From positions 1 to 60,188 of the forward strand of contig CANPGB010000019.1 in NCBI GenBank assembly GCA_947573485.1: a stretch of DNA of 60,188 bases. Direction: 5' to 3'. This document shows positions 44,141 to 52,583 of this stretch, in pieces (the first letter of the stretch is position 1; each line of letters opens with the position of its first letter). This stretch comes from an uncultured Porphyromonadaceae bacterium. Lineage in GTDB: Bacteria; Bacteroidota; Bacteroidia; Bacteroidales; Muribaculaceae. The position numbers were made by a program, and so were the translations under genes. Below the pieces are notes generated by a model. It searched no databases and was not told the DNA's origin. It worked only from the letters and a program-made list of their open reading frames with translations.

Positions 44141-45273
44141 CAGCTCATGCGGTTTTTATAGTCGGAGTAATCGAAACGGCGGAGGTACTCGCACGAGCCG
44201 TCGGCGCGGCACAGCACGAGGTCGGGGTGATGCACACCGTTGAACATGGTGGTCTTCACGGTGGTGTAGTGGTTCATGTCGCGGAGCGTTATGCGGTCGC
44301 CCGGCTTGGGGACTTCAGCAAAGAAATAGTCGCCTTTATAGTCGCCGCTGAGGCATGAGTTGCCGCCGAGGCGATAAGCCTTGCCGTCGGAGAGCTCCTT
44401 CGGCACGGTCTGAGCCACTGCGGGGAGGTAAGGCATCTCCAGAGTGTCGGGCATGTGGCATGCGAAGGAGACATCGAGTATAGCCGTTGTCACGCCACGG
44501 TCGGTGACGGTATCGACAACCGAGGCCTCAAGGTCGCCGGTCTGCCAAGTGAAGGCGCTGCCGGGCTCAAGTATGACTTTGAGGTTGGGGTGACGGCTGC
44601 GGAAGCCGCGGATGATTTCGACGAGGCGGTCGGTATCGTAGCCCTTGCGCGTCATGAGGTGGCCGCCGCCCATATTTACCCATTTGAGCGTAGGCAGCAA
44701 GTGGCCGAATTTCTGCTCGAAGGCTTCAAGAACCTTTGCAAGGTCGTCGGCCGACGACTCGCAGAGGGCATGGAAGTGCAACCCCTCGACACCTTCGGGG
44801 AGCCCGTCGGCGAGATCCTCGGCAGCGACACCGAAGCGTGAGCCGGGGAGGGCGGGGTTATAGAGGTCGGTGTCGATAACCGAGCACATGGGGTTTACAC
44901 GCAGGCCTACCGACACTCCCGCATTACGCGCCCGGGCGCCGAAGCGCTCAAGCTGAGTGAGGGAGTTGAAAGTTATGTGGGTGCTGTGCTTTATAAAGGT
45001 GTCGATGTTGGCTTCGGTATATGCCGGAGTGTAGCTGTGAATCTCGCCGCCGAGAGTCTCGGCACCGAGGAGGAGCTCATTGACGGAGCTTGCTGTGCAG
45101 TCGCGGCAATACTCAGCCACAATGGGGAACGAGCGCCATAGCGCGTTGGCCTTGAAAGCCATTATTATCTGCGCTCCCGAGCGACGGGCCACGTCGGAAA
45201 TAAGCTCGAGGTTAGCGCGCAGGCGGTCTTCGTATACTATATAATAAGGTGTGGGTATATCTTCTTTTTTCAT
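44140..45273 (-). CDS. nspC: Carboxynorspermidine decarboxylase
   Basis: The gene encodes 377 residues from MKKEDIPTPYYIVYEDRLRA; a longer frame to 45687 runs inside uvrD and is rejected. It is a PLP-dependent alanine-racemase-fold decarboxylase. IIMAFKANALW carries the PLP lysine, HFHALCESS and GGGHLMTRKGYD match NspC. It makes norspermidine or spermidine from the carboxy form, the last step of the alternative polyamine route. The dehydrogenase partner is not encoded nearby. Its start overlaps the uvrD stop by 4 bases. Confidence 0.93.
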   Translation of the reverse strand: MKKEDIPTPYYIVYEDRLRANLELISDVARRSGAQIIMAFKANALWRSFPIVAEYCRDCTASSVNELLLGAETLGGEIHSYTPAYTEANIDTFIKHSTHITFNSLTQLERFGARARNAGVSVGLRVNPMCSVIDTDLYNPALPGSRFGVAAEDLADGLPEGVEGLHFHALCESSADDLAKVLEAFEQKFGHLLPTLKWVNMGGGHLMTRKGYDTDRLVEIIRGFRSRHPNLKVILEPGSAFTWQTGDLEASVVDTVTDRGVTTAILDVSFACHMPDTLEMPYLPAVAQTVPKELSDGKAYRLGGNSCLSGDYKGDYFFAEVPKPGDRITLRDMNHYTTVKTTMFNGVHHPDLVLCRADGSCEYLRRFDYSDYKNRMS

Positions 45274-47603
45274 GAGAGGATTTTGAAACGGGCGAATTTG
45301 AGAAGGAGAGTGCGCGAGGAGCCGTCGGCCGAGAAGCGCACGGTGATGCGGTCGTCGGCACGCGAGGTATCGACACTCTGAATCACTCCGAGGCCGAAAG
45401 TGGGGTGCTCTATGCGCTGCCCCTCGGCGAGGTCGGCGGCAGAGTGTGTTGAGTGGCCCGCAGCGGTGACGGGCGCCTGCGCACGAGGCTTCGGTGCCTG
45501 CGGTGCGGGGTTGTCGCGCAGGGCTTCGGGTATGGCAGAGCGCGGAGCCGGCCGCGGGGGCACTTCGGTGACGGGCGGCGGGGTGTGGAACGCCGGTTGC
45601 GAAGAGCGCGGCCCTGCTATGGAGGTGCCTGTCATGAGGCGCAAGTAGCGCGGCGCTATATCGCGGATGAATCGCGAGGGGAAACACTGCTCTACTTTAC
45701 CCTTGACGTTGCGCTGCTTGTTGAACGACACCATGCAGAAGCGCTTGGCGCGGGTGACGGCCACGTACATAAGGCGCCGCTCCTCTTCAATCTCGGAGGG
45801 AGATACGCAGCGCGACGAGGGCATGATATTCTCCTCTACCCCGACAATGAATACCCCTTCGAATTCGAGGCCTTTAGCCGAGTGTATGGTCATGAGAGTG
45901 ACGCAATCTCCGTCGTTGGCGGCCTCGGTATCCTGGTCGGTGAGGAGCGATACCTCGGCAAGGAAGTCGGCCATGCCTCCGGCGGTCTCGCCACGGGTCT
46001 CGCGTGCGTTGGCAGAGGAGCGCTCTACGGCTGCGAGGAGCTCCTGCAGGTTCTCGCACTTGGCCACGTTCTCGGGCGTGGAGTCGGAGAGGTACTCGCG
46101 CAGGAGTCCCGTGCGCTCCATGATGTCGGTGGCGAGGTCGTAGGCCGAGGTGCCGTTGTTGTTGCTGCTGACAAAGGCGTCGATAAGCGATGCGAAGCCC
46201 TGCAGCTTGGCCATTGTGCCACGGTTGACGTCGAGGCCGTATTTGCCGGGGTCGTTGAGGACGGCAGCCATGCTCACGCTGTTGTTAATGGCGCAGGACT
46301 GGAGTTTCTTGACCGTTGTCTCGCCTATTCCGCGCTTGGGGGTGTTGATTACGCGGCGGAGAGCTTCGTCGTCGTCGGGGTTTACGGCGAGTCGGAAATA
46401 GCTCACGGCGTCTTTAATCTCCTTGCGTTGGTAGAACGCGAGTCCGCCGTAGACGCGGTAGGCTATGTTGCGGTTGCGCAGGGCCTCCTCGAGGGCACGG
46501 CTCTGGGCGTTGGTGCGGTATAGCACGGCAAAGTCGCTCAACGGCAGACGTGTGCGCATACGCAGGCGGGCAAGGCGGTTTGCCACCATGTAAGCTTCCT
46601 CGTAGTCGTTATAGCACTGCACTACCTCTATTGGGTCGCCGTCGGTCTTGTTGGAGAACACTTCTTTGGGAATCTGCTCTTTGTTGGCGGCGATAAGGGT
46701 GTTTGCGGCGCCAATAATGTTGCGGGTCGAGCGGTAGTTCTCCTCGAGCTTGAAAGTGCGGAGTGCGGGGAACGATTTGCGGAGGTCGAGAATATTGCGG
46801 ATATTGGCGCCACGGAAGGAATATATGCTCTGTGCGTCGTCGCCGACGACACATAGCGCCTGCCTCTCGCCTGCGAGCTGGCGCACAATGAGGTGCTGTG
46901 CGAAGTTGGTATCCTGATACTCGTCGACAAGGATATATGAGAAGAAAGAGCGGTAGTAGTCGAGTACGTCGGGGTTGTCGCGCAGGAGAACGTTGGTGTA
47001 GAAGAGGAGGTCGTCGAAGTCCATGGCTCCGGCAATGCGGCAGCGGTCGCGGTACACGCGGTAAATCTCGGCAGTCTCGGGTCGGCGCGCATCGGCAGCG
47101 GCACGCATCAGGCCTGCATCGGCGGCGTAAGCCTCGGGCGAGTACAGTTGGTTTTTGGCGTAGGAAATATCGGCCTGAATTTTGCCGGGACGGTACCACT
47201 CGGTGTCGAGGCCTTTCTCCACCACGATACTTTTTATGAGCGATTTGGAGTCGGCGGTGTCGTAGATAGTGAAGTTCTGCGGGAAGCCGAGCCTGTCGGC
47301 ATGGCGGCGCAGGAGGCGAGAGAAAATTGAGTGGAAGGTACCCATCCACAGTCGCGATGCAGTTTCTTCGCCAACGAGTGCTGCTATGCGCTCGCGCATC
47401 TCGCGTGCGGCTTTATTGGTAAATGTGAGCGCGAGGATGTGTCCGGGGCGGTGGCCGTTTTCGAGCAGGTGCACAATCTTGTAGGTGAGCACTCGTGTCT
47501 TGCCCGAGCCTGCCCCGGCAATAACAAGCTGCGGGCCGTCGAGGTATTCAACGGCCGCTCTCTGCACATCGCTAAGCTGCGCAAGATAGTCGTTATCTGC
47601 CAT
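45270..47603 (-). CDS. uvrD: UvrD/PcrA-type DNA helicase
   Basis: The 777-residue superfamily 1A helicase has the Q motif near LSDVQRAAV, Walker A in VIAGAGSGKTRVLTYKI, DEYQDTN (motif II), QSIYSFRGA (motif III), and VTLMTIHSAKGLEFEGVF plus LMYVAVTRAKR (motifs V-VI). It unwinds DNA in nucleotide-excision and mismatch repair. A Pro-rich linker (about 665-710) precedes a C-terminal PcrA-like Tudor region. It starts 10 bases after the DUF4250 gene. Confidence 0.95.
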   Translation of the reverse strand: MADNDYLAQLSDVQRAAVEYLDGPQLVIAGAGSGKTRVLTYKIVHLLENGHRPGHILALTFTNKAAREMRERIAALVGEETASRLWMGTFHSIFSRLLRRHADRLGFPQNFTIYDTADSKSLIKSIVVEKGLDTEWYRPGKIQADISYAKNQLYSPEAYAADAGLMRAAADARRPETAEIYRVYRDRCRIAGAMDFDDLLFYTNVLLRDNPDVLDYYRSFFSYILVDEYQDTNFAQHLIVRQLAGERQALCVVGDDAQSIYSFRGANIRNILDLRKSFPALRTFKLEENYRSTRNIIGAANTLIAANKEQIPKEVFSNKTDGDPIEVVQCYNDYEEAYMVANRLARLRMRTRLPLSDFAVLYRTNAQSRALEEALRNRNIAYRVYGGLAFYQRKEIKDAVSYFRLAVNPDDDEALRRVINTPKRGIGETTVKKLQSCAINNSVSMAAVLNDPGKYGLDVNRGTMAKLQGFASLIDAFVSSNNNGTSAYDLATDIMERTGLLREYLSDSTPENVAKCENLQELLAAVERSSANARETRGETAGGMADFLAEVSLLTDQDTEAANDGDCVTLMTIHSAKGLEFEGVFIVGVEENIMPSSRCVSPSEIEEERRLMYVAVTRAKRFCMVSFNKQRNVKGKVEQCFPSRFIRDIAPRYLRLMTGTSIAGPRSSQPAFHTPPPVTEVPPRPAPRSAIPEALRDNPAPQAPKPRAQAPVTAAGHSTHSAADLAEGQRIEHPTFGLGVIQSVDTSRADDRITVRFSADGSSRTLLLKFARFKILS

Positions 47604-47613
47604 AGGCTGCGCG

Positions 47614-47790
47614 CTATCGGAACTGGTTTATTTCGGGCATATATTCGAAACCGGCGTCGGCCAGGCGAGCGCACAGGGCGTCGCGGTCGATGTCTTCGGA
47701 AGCGCAAAGCTCGTCGAGCGAGGGATATTCGTCGCGCAACTTGGTATTAATCACGCTGAGGAGCATGAAGGGGTCTTGAGGAAAGTCCAT
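47614..47790 (-). CDS. Small DUF4250-type protein
   Basis: This 58-residue gene begins at the ATG complementary to 47788-47790. The sequence contains DPFMLLSVINTKLRDEYPSL and ends in EYMPEINQF, as in DUF4250 proteins. It is two bases before the EamA gene's stop boundary and 10 bases before uvrD in the same strand. The function of the family is unknown; it looks like a small helical DNA-binding fold. Confidence 0.8.
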   Translation of the reverse strand: MDFPQDPFMLLSVINTKLRDEYPSLDELCASEDIDRDALCARLADAGFEYMPEINQFR

Positions 47791-47792
47791 GT

Positions 47793-48740
47793 TCAGAGTC
47801 TGTTCCGGCGTTTATCCAGAATTTTGTTAATGTTGTCGCCGAGCCAAAGGCCGCCGATAATAAGTACTATGCCGAGGTAGCCGATGAAGTTCACATGCTC
47901 ACCGAGGACGAGCGCCGACACCACAAGGGTGACAATCGACTGGAGATACATGTAGTTGTTGGCTTTGAGCGGCCCGAGGTTCTTGACGGTAAGTGCCCAA
48001 AGCACGTATGCGACCGTAGATGCCCCGACGCCGAGGAAGAGGAGGTTTCCGTATACTTCCGGTCGGACGAGGACCTCGGCTACATCGACGGAGCCTCGCT
48101 CGAAGAGGAGGAATGGCAGGGCTGTTATGAGCCCGTAGAAGAAAGTCTTGCGGCTTATGAACCATACGTCGTAGTGGGCGTTGAGGCTGCGAAGGATAAG
48201 CGAATAGAACGCCCAGCTGAAGGCGGCAGCGAGCGAGAGAAAGTCGCCCAGTGGTCGCACTTCGAGCGATGTGGAGCTGTTGAACACCACACATGCCACG
48301 CCCACAATTGCCACTGCTGAGCCTGCCCATGTGCCGAGGCCGAGGCGCTCGTTTTTGTAAATGAAGCCTATGAGGAAGGCGGTTACGAGCGGCGACATTG
48401 ATGTGAGGAGCGATACGTTTGTGGCCAGGGTGTACTCGAGGGCGGTGTTCTCGGCTATGAAGTAAAGGGAGCCGGCGAGGAGGCCGCAGAGTGCGAAGAG
48501 GCCTTCTTCACGCCAGTTTGAGGCAAACATGCGTTTGTGGCTTATGCAGGCCACAAGTGCGTATGCAAGGACGAAACGCAGGACGTAGATAGTGACGGGT
48601 CCGAGTCCGTTGTCGAGCAACACTTTGGAAGATACAAAAGAATAACCCCACATCGCAACGGCGCAGAATGCCGCGATGTGGCTTAATAAAGTGCCGCCAA
48701 GCATTCGCTTGCCAACGGTCTCTGAACGTGTCTGTCTCAT
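47793..48740 (-). CDS. EamA/DMT-family transporter
   Basis: The 315-residue protein has about ten hydrophobic segments in two EamA halves (roughly 20-145 and 160-300), typical of drug/metabolite exporters. The first half contains MWGYSFVSSKVLLDNGLGPV. A substrate cannot be assigned. It heads the six-gene chain EamA-DUF4250-uvrD-nspC-glycosyltransferase-radC and has a promoter 26 bases upstream. A start at the second Met (MLGG) is possible. Confidence 0.9.
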   Translation of the reverse strand: MRQTRSETVGKRMLGGTLLSHIAAFCAVAMWGYSFVSSKVLLDNGLGPVTIYVLRFVLAYALVACISHKRMFASNWREEGLFALCGLLAGSLYFIAENTALEYTLATNVSLLTSMSPLVTAFLIGFIYKNERLGLGTWAGSAVAIVGVACVVFNSSTSLEVRPLGDFLSLAAAFSWAFYSLILRSLNAHYDVWFISRKTFFYGLITALPFLLFERGSVDVAEVLVRPEVYGNLLFLGVGASTVAYVLWALTVKNLGPLKANNYMYLQSIVTLVVSALVLGEHVNFIGYLGIVLIIGGLWLGDNINKILDKRRNRL

Positions 48741-48765
48741 GGTGAGAATTGAGTGGATTGTCTCA

Positions 48766-48798
48766 CAAAATTAGTTAATTTTTTTGGCATTGCCCAAA
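48766..48798 (-). promoter_or_regulatory. Promoter of the EamA-radC chain
   Basis: TTTG (complement of 48795-48798), 21 bases, then TAATTTTG (complement of 48766-48773). It overlaps the divergent ompA-like promoter. Confidence 0.68.
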
Positions 48799-48814
48799 CT
48801 TATTGATAATTTTG
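48783..48814 (+). promoter_or_regulatory. Promoter of the OmpA-like lipoprotein
   Basis: TTTG (48783-48786), 20 bases, then TAATTTTG (48807-48814). The leader is about 65 bases. Confidence 0.75.
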
Positions 48815-48883
48815 AACGTATGAATTACATGCTGACAAGGTCGGCAGACACTAAACGTATTCTAACATAAACAGATAACAACG

Positions 48884-49588
48884 ATGAAACTATTTAAGAC
48901 CGCATGTATAGCAGTCCTCGCCGGAGGGCTTTTAGTGGGCGAGTGTGGATGCTCCTCGATGACACAGACCGGAAAAGGCGCCCTTATAGGCGGTGGTGGC
49001 GGTGCGGCCCTCGGAGCCGGTCTCGGCGCCATAATCGGCGGTGGTAAAGGCGCGGGCATAGGCAGTGCCATAGGTGCCGCGGTAGGTGCCGGCGCCGGCG
49101 CTCTCATCGGCCGTAAAATGGATAAGCAGCAGAAGGAACTCGAGGAGCAACTCGGCAATCAGGCTACCGTTGAGCAGACGACCGACAAGAACGGTCTGCA
49201 GGCTATCAAGGTAACGTTCGACGGTGGTATCCTCTTCCCCACCAACGGCTATACGCTCAACTCGCAGGCTAAAGCCGACCTCTCGCGCTTCGCCACCTCG
49301 CTGCGTGACAACCCCGACACCGACGTGCAGATTTACGGCTTCACCGACAATACGGGCACATATGAGGTTAACCAGCGCATCTCGACTGAGCGCGCCGACG
49401 CCGTGCTGAGCTACCTTGCCAACAGCGGTGTATCGCCCACACGCCTTAGAGCTCAGGGCGTGCCAATGGCTGACTATGTGGCCTCGAACGAGACAGCAGC
49501 CGGCCGTGCGCAGAACCGCCGCGTTGAAATCTATATCTCGGCTAACAAGGCCATGATTGAGCAAGCCGAAGCCGGCACCCTCAAATAA
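48884..49588 (+). CDS. OmpA-family lipoprotein with glycine zipper
   Basis: The 234-residue protein has a lipoprotein signal (KLFKTACIAVLAGGLLVGECGC, two candidate cysteines). A Gly-rich zipper domain (about 30-77) follows; such segments embed in membranes. The C-terminal OmpA domain (about 105-225) has DVQIYGFTDNTGTYEVNQRIS and AGRAQNRRVEIYI, the peptidoglycan-binding signature. It resembles YiaD-type proteins and should tether the outer membrane to the wall. It is monocistronic with a strong terminator. Confidence 0.9.
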   Translation: MKLFKTACIAVLAGGLLVGECGCSSMTQTGKGALIGGGGGAALGAGLGAIIGGGKGAGIGSAIGAAVGAGAGALIGRKMDKQQKELEEQLGNQATVEQTTDKNGLQAIKVTFDGGILFPTNGYTLNSQAKADLSRFATSLRDNPDTDVQIYGFTDNTGTYEVNQRISTERADAVLSYLANSGVSPTRLRAQGVPMADYVASNETAAGRAQNRRVEIYISANKAMIEQAEAGTLK

Positions 49589-49620
49589 TGGTTTAATAAG
49601 ACTTTTTTCACACACAATAT

Positions 49621-49668
49621 CGCCCCGTAAGGCCTAAAAAGTGCCCTACGGGGCGAATTTTTCGCTTT
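49621..49668 (+). terminator. Terminator of the OmpA-like gene
   Basis: Perfect 9-bp arms CGCCCCGTA and TACGGGGCG (49621-49655), followed by a T-rich stretch on the plus strand. Confidence 0.82.
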
Positions 49669-49689
49669 TTCATCGCTTTTATGGCGTAT

Positions 49690-49723
49690 TTTGTTGCGGA
49701 GAAAAGATTTTTCACTACATTTG
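49690..49723 (+). promoter_or_regulatory. Promoter of the BspA-like gene
   Basis: TACATTTG (49716-49723) is a consensus -7 box; a TTTG lies 22 bases upstream (49690-49693), slightly beyond the usual spacing. Confidence 0.55.
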
Positions 49724-49820
49724 CCTCCGAAAAGCATTCACAATGTTTCTTTCCATGCACATGAGCCATCACACAATGTCCACCTAATCCTATTTCTTAA
49801 CCCTATCAAATTTCATTCCA

Positions 49821-52502
49821 GTGAGAAAACTCTATCCCGGAAGATTTAAGAGCAGCCCAATCGCTCTTGCCATGGCTCTTTTGCTCGGCAGCGCGACTCT
49901 CGCCAATGCGGAAAGCTTCGAGAGCGCCGGCATCAGCTACGAAACCATTGACGGCAGCAGCTGCCGCCTCGTGACTGTCACCACTATCCCCGATGTGCTC
50001 GATATTCCTTCGAGCGTTGACTTCGGCGGGAAAAAATATACCGTGAGCGCAATTGGCGACGACGCATGCAAAAACAGTGATAATCTGCAGAGCCTGACCA
50101 TACCCGGAACAGTGACAACAATCGGCGTCAACGCTTTCTACGGCAACTGGGGTCTGACGACCATAAGCATAGGTGAAGGTATGCAGATCATCGGGCGCCA
50201 GGCTTTTGACTCTTGCCCCGCCGTGACTCTCGTGAAGTGCTACGCAACTGTTCCTCCCAAGGGGAGCGGCGCTCAGATGTTCAGCCCGAGCGCTCAGGCA
50301 AAGGCCACTCTCCAGGTGCCTGCAGCATCGGTAGAGGCATATAAGAACGATATAATGTGGTGGGGCGGTTTTGCCAACACCATAGCTTTCCCCGAGGCTA
50401 CGGGCACGCCTGAGGCCTTTGAGTTTGACGGCATGAAATTCACCGCCACCACCGACGGTGCATGCATTCTTCTGGAGGTTAGCCCCGTGCCGACAAAACT
50501 CAGCATCCCCGAGTCGGTATCGCTCGACGGCAAGGAATATGCCGTGACGGAAATTGCCGACAACGCCTGCAAGGGCAGTGATACTCTTGAGACACTTGAA
50601 ATACCGAACTCCGTTACTAAAATCGGCGCCAACGCTTTCTTCGGCAACTGGAAACTTAGCACCGTGAGCATAGGCTCGGGCGTGGAGAGCATCGGCCGCC
50701 AGGCTTTCGACGGCTGCAGCGCCATTACGCTCGTAAAGTGCTACGCACCCGTGCCTCCCAAGGGCAGCGGCGCCAACATGTTCAGCGCCAACGCTGTTTC
50801 GAAGGCTGTTCTGCAGGTGCCAGAGGCATCGGTGGAGGCCTACAAGAACGATGTAATGTGGTGGGGCGACTTCGCCAAGGTGACTTACCTGGGCGACAAC
50901 ACCGGTCTTACCCCCGGCGGCGATGAGCCCGAGATACCTTCAGACCACCAGCTCGTGCTTACACGCCTCACCCCGGCCGACAAGAGCGCCCGCCACTCTC
51001 TGTCGACCTTCAAGCTTTCTTTCTACCTCACTCCTGACGAGGAGGATATGCACATGATTTTCCCCGTGCGCGGAGAAACCTCGGGCATCCGCCTCGAGCG
51101 CGAGGGCTTCGAGCCTGTCTACGCAAGCCGCGTATCGAATATCGACGACTACCCTGCCACTTCGGTGGAAATCGTATTCCCGACCCAGACTGCCGACGGC
51201 AACTACAAGCTCATTATCCCCGCCGGAAGCATAGGTAAATTTGTGTGGGATGTTGCCCAGCAAAAAGAAGTGCTCCTCGACAACATGACCAACGCCGAAA
51301 TCACAGCCGAATATACAGTATCGGCCGCCGTACCCTCGATTTTCGGCCGCTACGTGCTCACCCCGGCATCGGGCAAGGAGCTTGCAAGCATCAATGAGAT
51401 AAGCCTCACGTTCCCCGACACACCTTATGCCCTTGACATAGACGAGGACATCGCAATCACCCTCAGCGACGGCACCGACACCTACACCGGCGACATCGGC
51501 GGCTGGGGTAACGAGCGCCGACTCACTTTCAGAAACAAGGACAACAGAACGGTGACTATCGACAAGAAGGGCACTTACACCCTGACGATTCCCGCCGGCG
51601 TCTTCTCTGCCGAGGGCGAGAGCAACGATGCAATCATTGCCACCTATACCATTACCGATGACATCAACTTCGACTATACCTGCACACCTCTTAACCTCAG
51701 CGACCAGGAAATTCCTGACGGCTACCTGGTGACGGTAACGTTCGATTTCCCGGACGCGAGCGAAATCAGCACCAAGGCTTTCGACAGCGAGGCAAGCTTC
51801 GTTGTAAAATACGGCGATCAGGAAGTGCAGAAAGTGGGTAACGCCACCACGGGCTTGGGCTATCAGCTCATGGCATCGGTAGGCGAGGCCACGCTCACGG
51901 TTCGCATCAACGACCGCGTGTTTGCCGAACCCGGCATTCTTACCATCTGCGCCGACAAGGGAGCGTTTACAGTCGATGGCCTTGCATCGCCCGCTATCGA
52001 TTATGCCCTCAACTACGGTGTGGTACGCACTTTCGAGTACACCGTTACTCCCGAAAAGGGCACTTATGCCAAGGAGTTCTCGACCTTTACCGTAAGCTTC
52101 CCGACTGCTACCGAAGGCTACTATAACGAAGCCGAGGCCTGGGCAGTGCTCTTCAAGGCCAACAACTCGTGCACCGAGTACACTGTGAAAACAGTAGAAG
52201 GTGCATCGTGCCCCACTTTCGAGTTCACTTTCGACCCGGCACCCACCGTACTTGGCGAATACTCGTTTACTGTTGACTCCGGCTCGTTTATCCTCGACAA
52301 ATACTTCCACAGCCCCATTATCACCGGCAAGTACTACCTTACCGATGAATCGGGCGTTGAGAACGTAAGCGCGGAAGCAAGCAGCTACACAGTGTTCAGC
52401 ATCGACGGCCGCCTCGTAATGCAGGCTGCAGAGCGCAGTGCCCTTGACAGCCTGAAGCCCGGCCTCTATATTGTGAACGGCCGCAAGCTCTTCATCAAAT
52501 AA
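49821..52502 (+). CDS. BspA-like leucine-rich repeat surface protein
   Basis: The 893-residue secreted protein appears to start at a GTG (49821); the only upstream in-frame ATG is closed by a stop. A signal peptide (SSPIALAMALLLGSATLANA) is followed by two BspA-type LRR_5 modules that duplicate each other with a 167-codon period (roughly residues 32-190 and 199-355). Beta-sandwich repeats follow (about 375-840). The C-terminus, YTVFSIDGRLVMQ then LKPGLYIVNGRK, resembles a type A sorting domain of the type IX secretion system. A role in surface adhesion is inferred from BspA. Confidence 0.88.
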   Translation: MRKLYPGRFKSSPIALAMALLLGSATLANAESFESAGISYETIDGSSCRLVTVTTIPDVLDIPSSVDFGGKKYTVSAIGDDACKNSDNLQSLTIPGTVTTIGVNAFYGNWGLTTISIGEGMQIIGRQAFDSCPAVTLVKCYATVPPKGSGAQMFSPSAQAKATLQVPAASVEAYKNDIMWWGGFANTIAFPEATGTPEAFEFDGMKFTATTDGACILLEVSPVPTKLSIPESVSLDGKEYAVTEIADNACKGSDTLETLEIPNSVTKIGANAFFGNWKLSTVSIGSGVESIGRQAFDGCSAITLVKCYAPVPPKGSGANMFSANAVSKAVLQVPEASVEAYKNDVMWWGDFAKVTYLGDNTGLTPGGDEPEIPSDHQLVLTRLTPADKSARHSLSTFKLSFYLTPDEEDMHMIFPVRGETSGIRLEREGFEPVYASRVSNIDDYPATSVEIVFPTQTADGNYKLIIPAGSIGKFVWDVAQQKEVLLDNMTNAEITAEYTVSAAVPSIFGRYVLTPASGKELASINEISLTFPDTPYALDIDEDIAITLSDGTDTYTGDIGGWGNERRLTFRNKDNRTVTIDKKGTYTLTIPAGVFSAEGESNDAIIATYTITDDINFDYTCTPLNLSDQEIPDGYLVTVTFDFPDASEISTKAFDSEASFVVKYGDQEVQKVGNATTGLGYQLMASVGEATLTVRINDRVFAEPGILTICADKGAFTVDGLASPAIDYALNYGVVRTFEYTVTPEKGTYAKEFSTFTVSFPTATEGYYNEAEAWAVLFKANNSCTEYTVKTVEGASCPTFEFTFDPAPTVLGEYSFTVDSGSFILDKYFHSPIITGKYYLTDESGVENVSAEASSYTVFSIDGRLVMQAAERSALDSLKPGLYIVNGRKLFIK

Positions 52503-52527
52503 ACCGAGGCCAGTCACACCTTATAAC

Positions 52528-52562
52528 AGCAGAGGCTGCTCCTGAGCGGGGCAGCCTCTGCT
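52528..52562. terminator. Bidirectional terminator hairpin
   Basis: Perfect 12-bp arms (52528-52539 and 52551-52562) lie between two convergent genes. A T-rich sequence follows on the plus strand. Confidence 0.72.
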
Positions 52563-52583
52563 TATTTAATGAAAACGGTAATG

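Noticed and set aside
45274-45687. N-terminal extension of nspC
   Set aside because: It lies inside uvrD; the ATG at 45273 starts exactly at the conserved NspC N-terminus.
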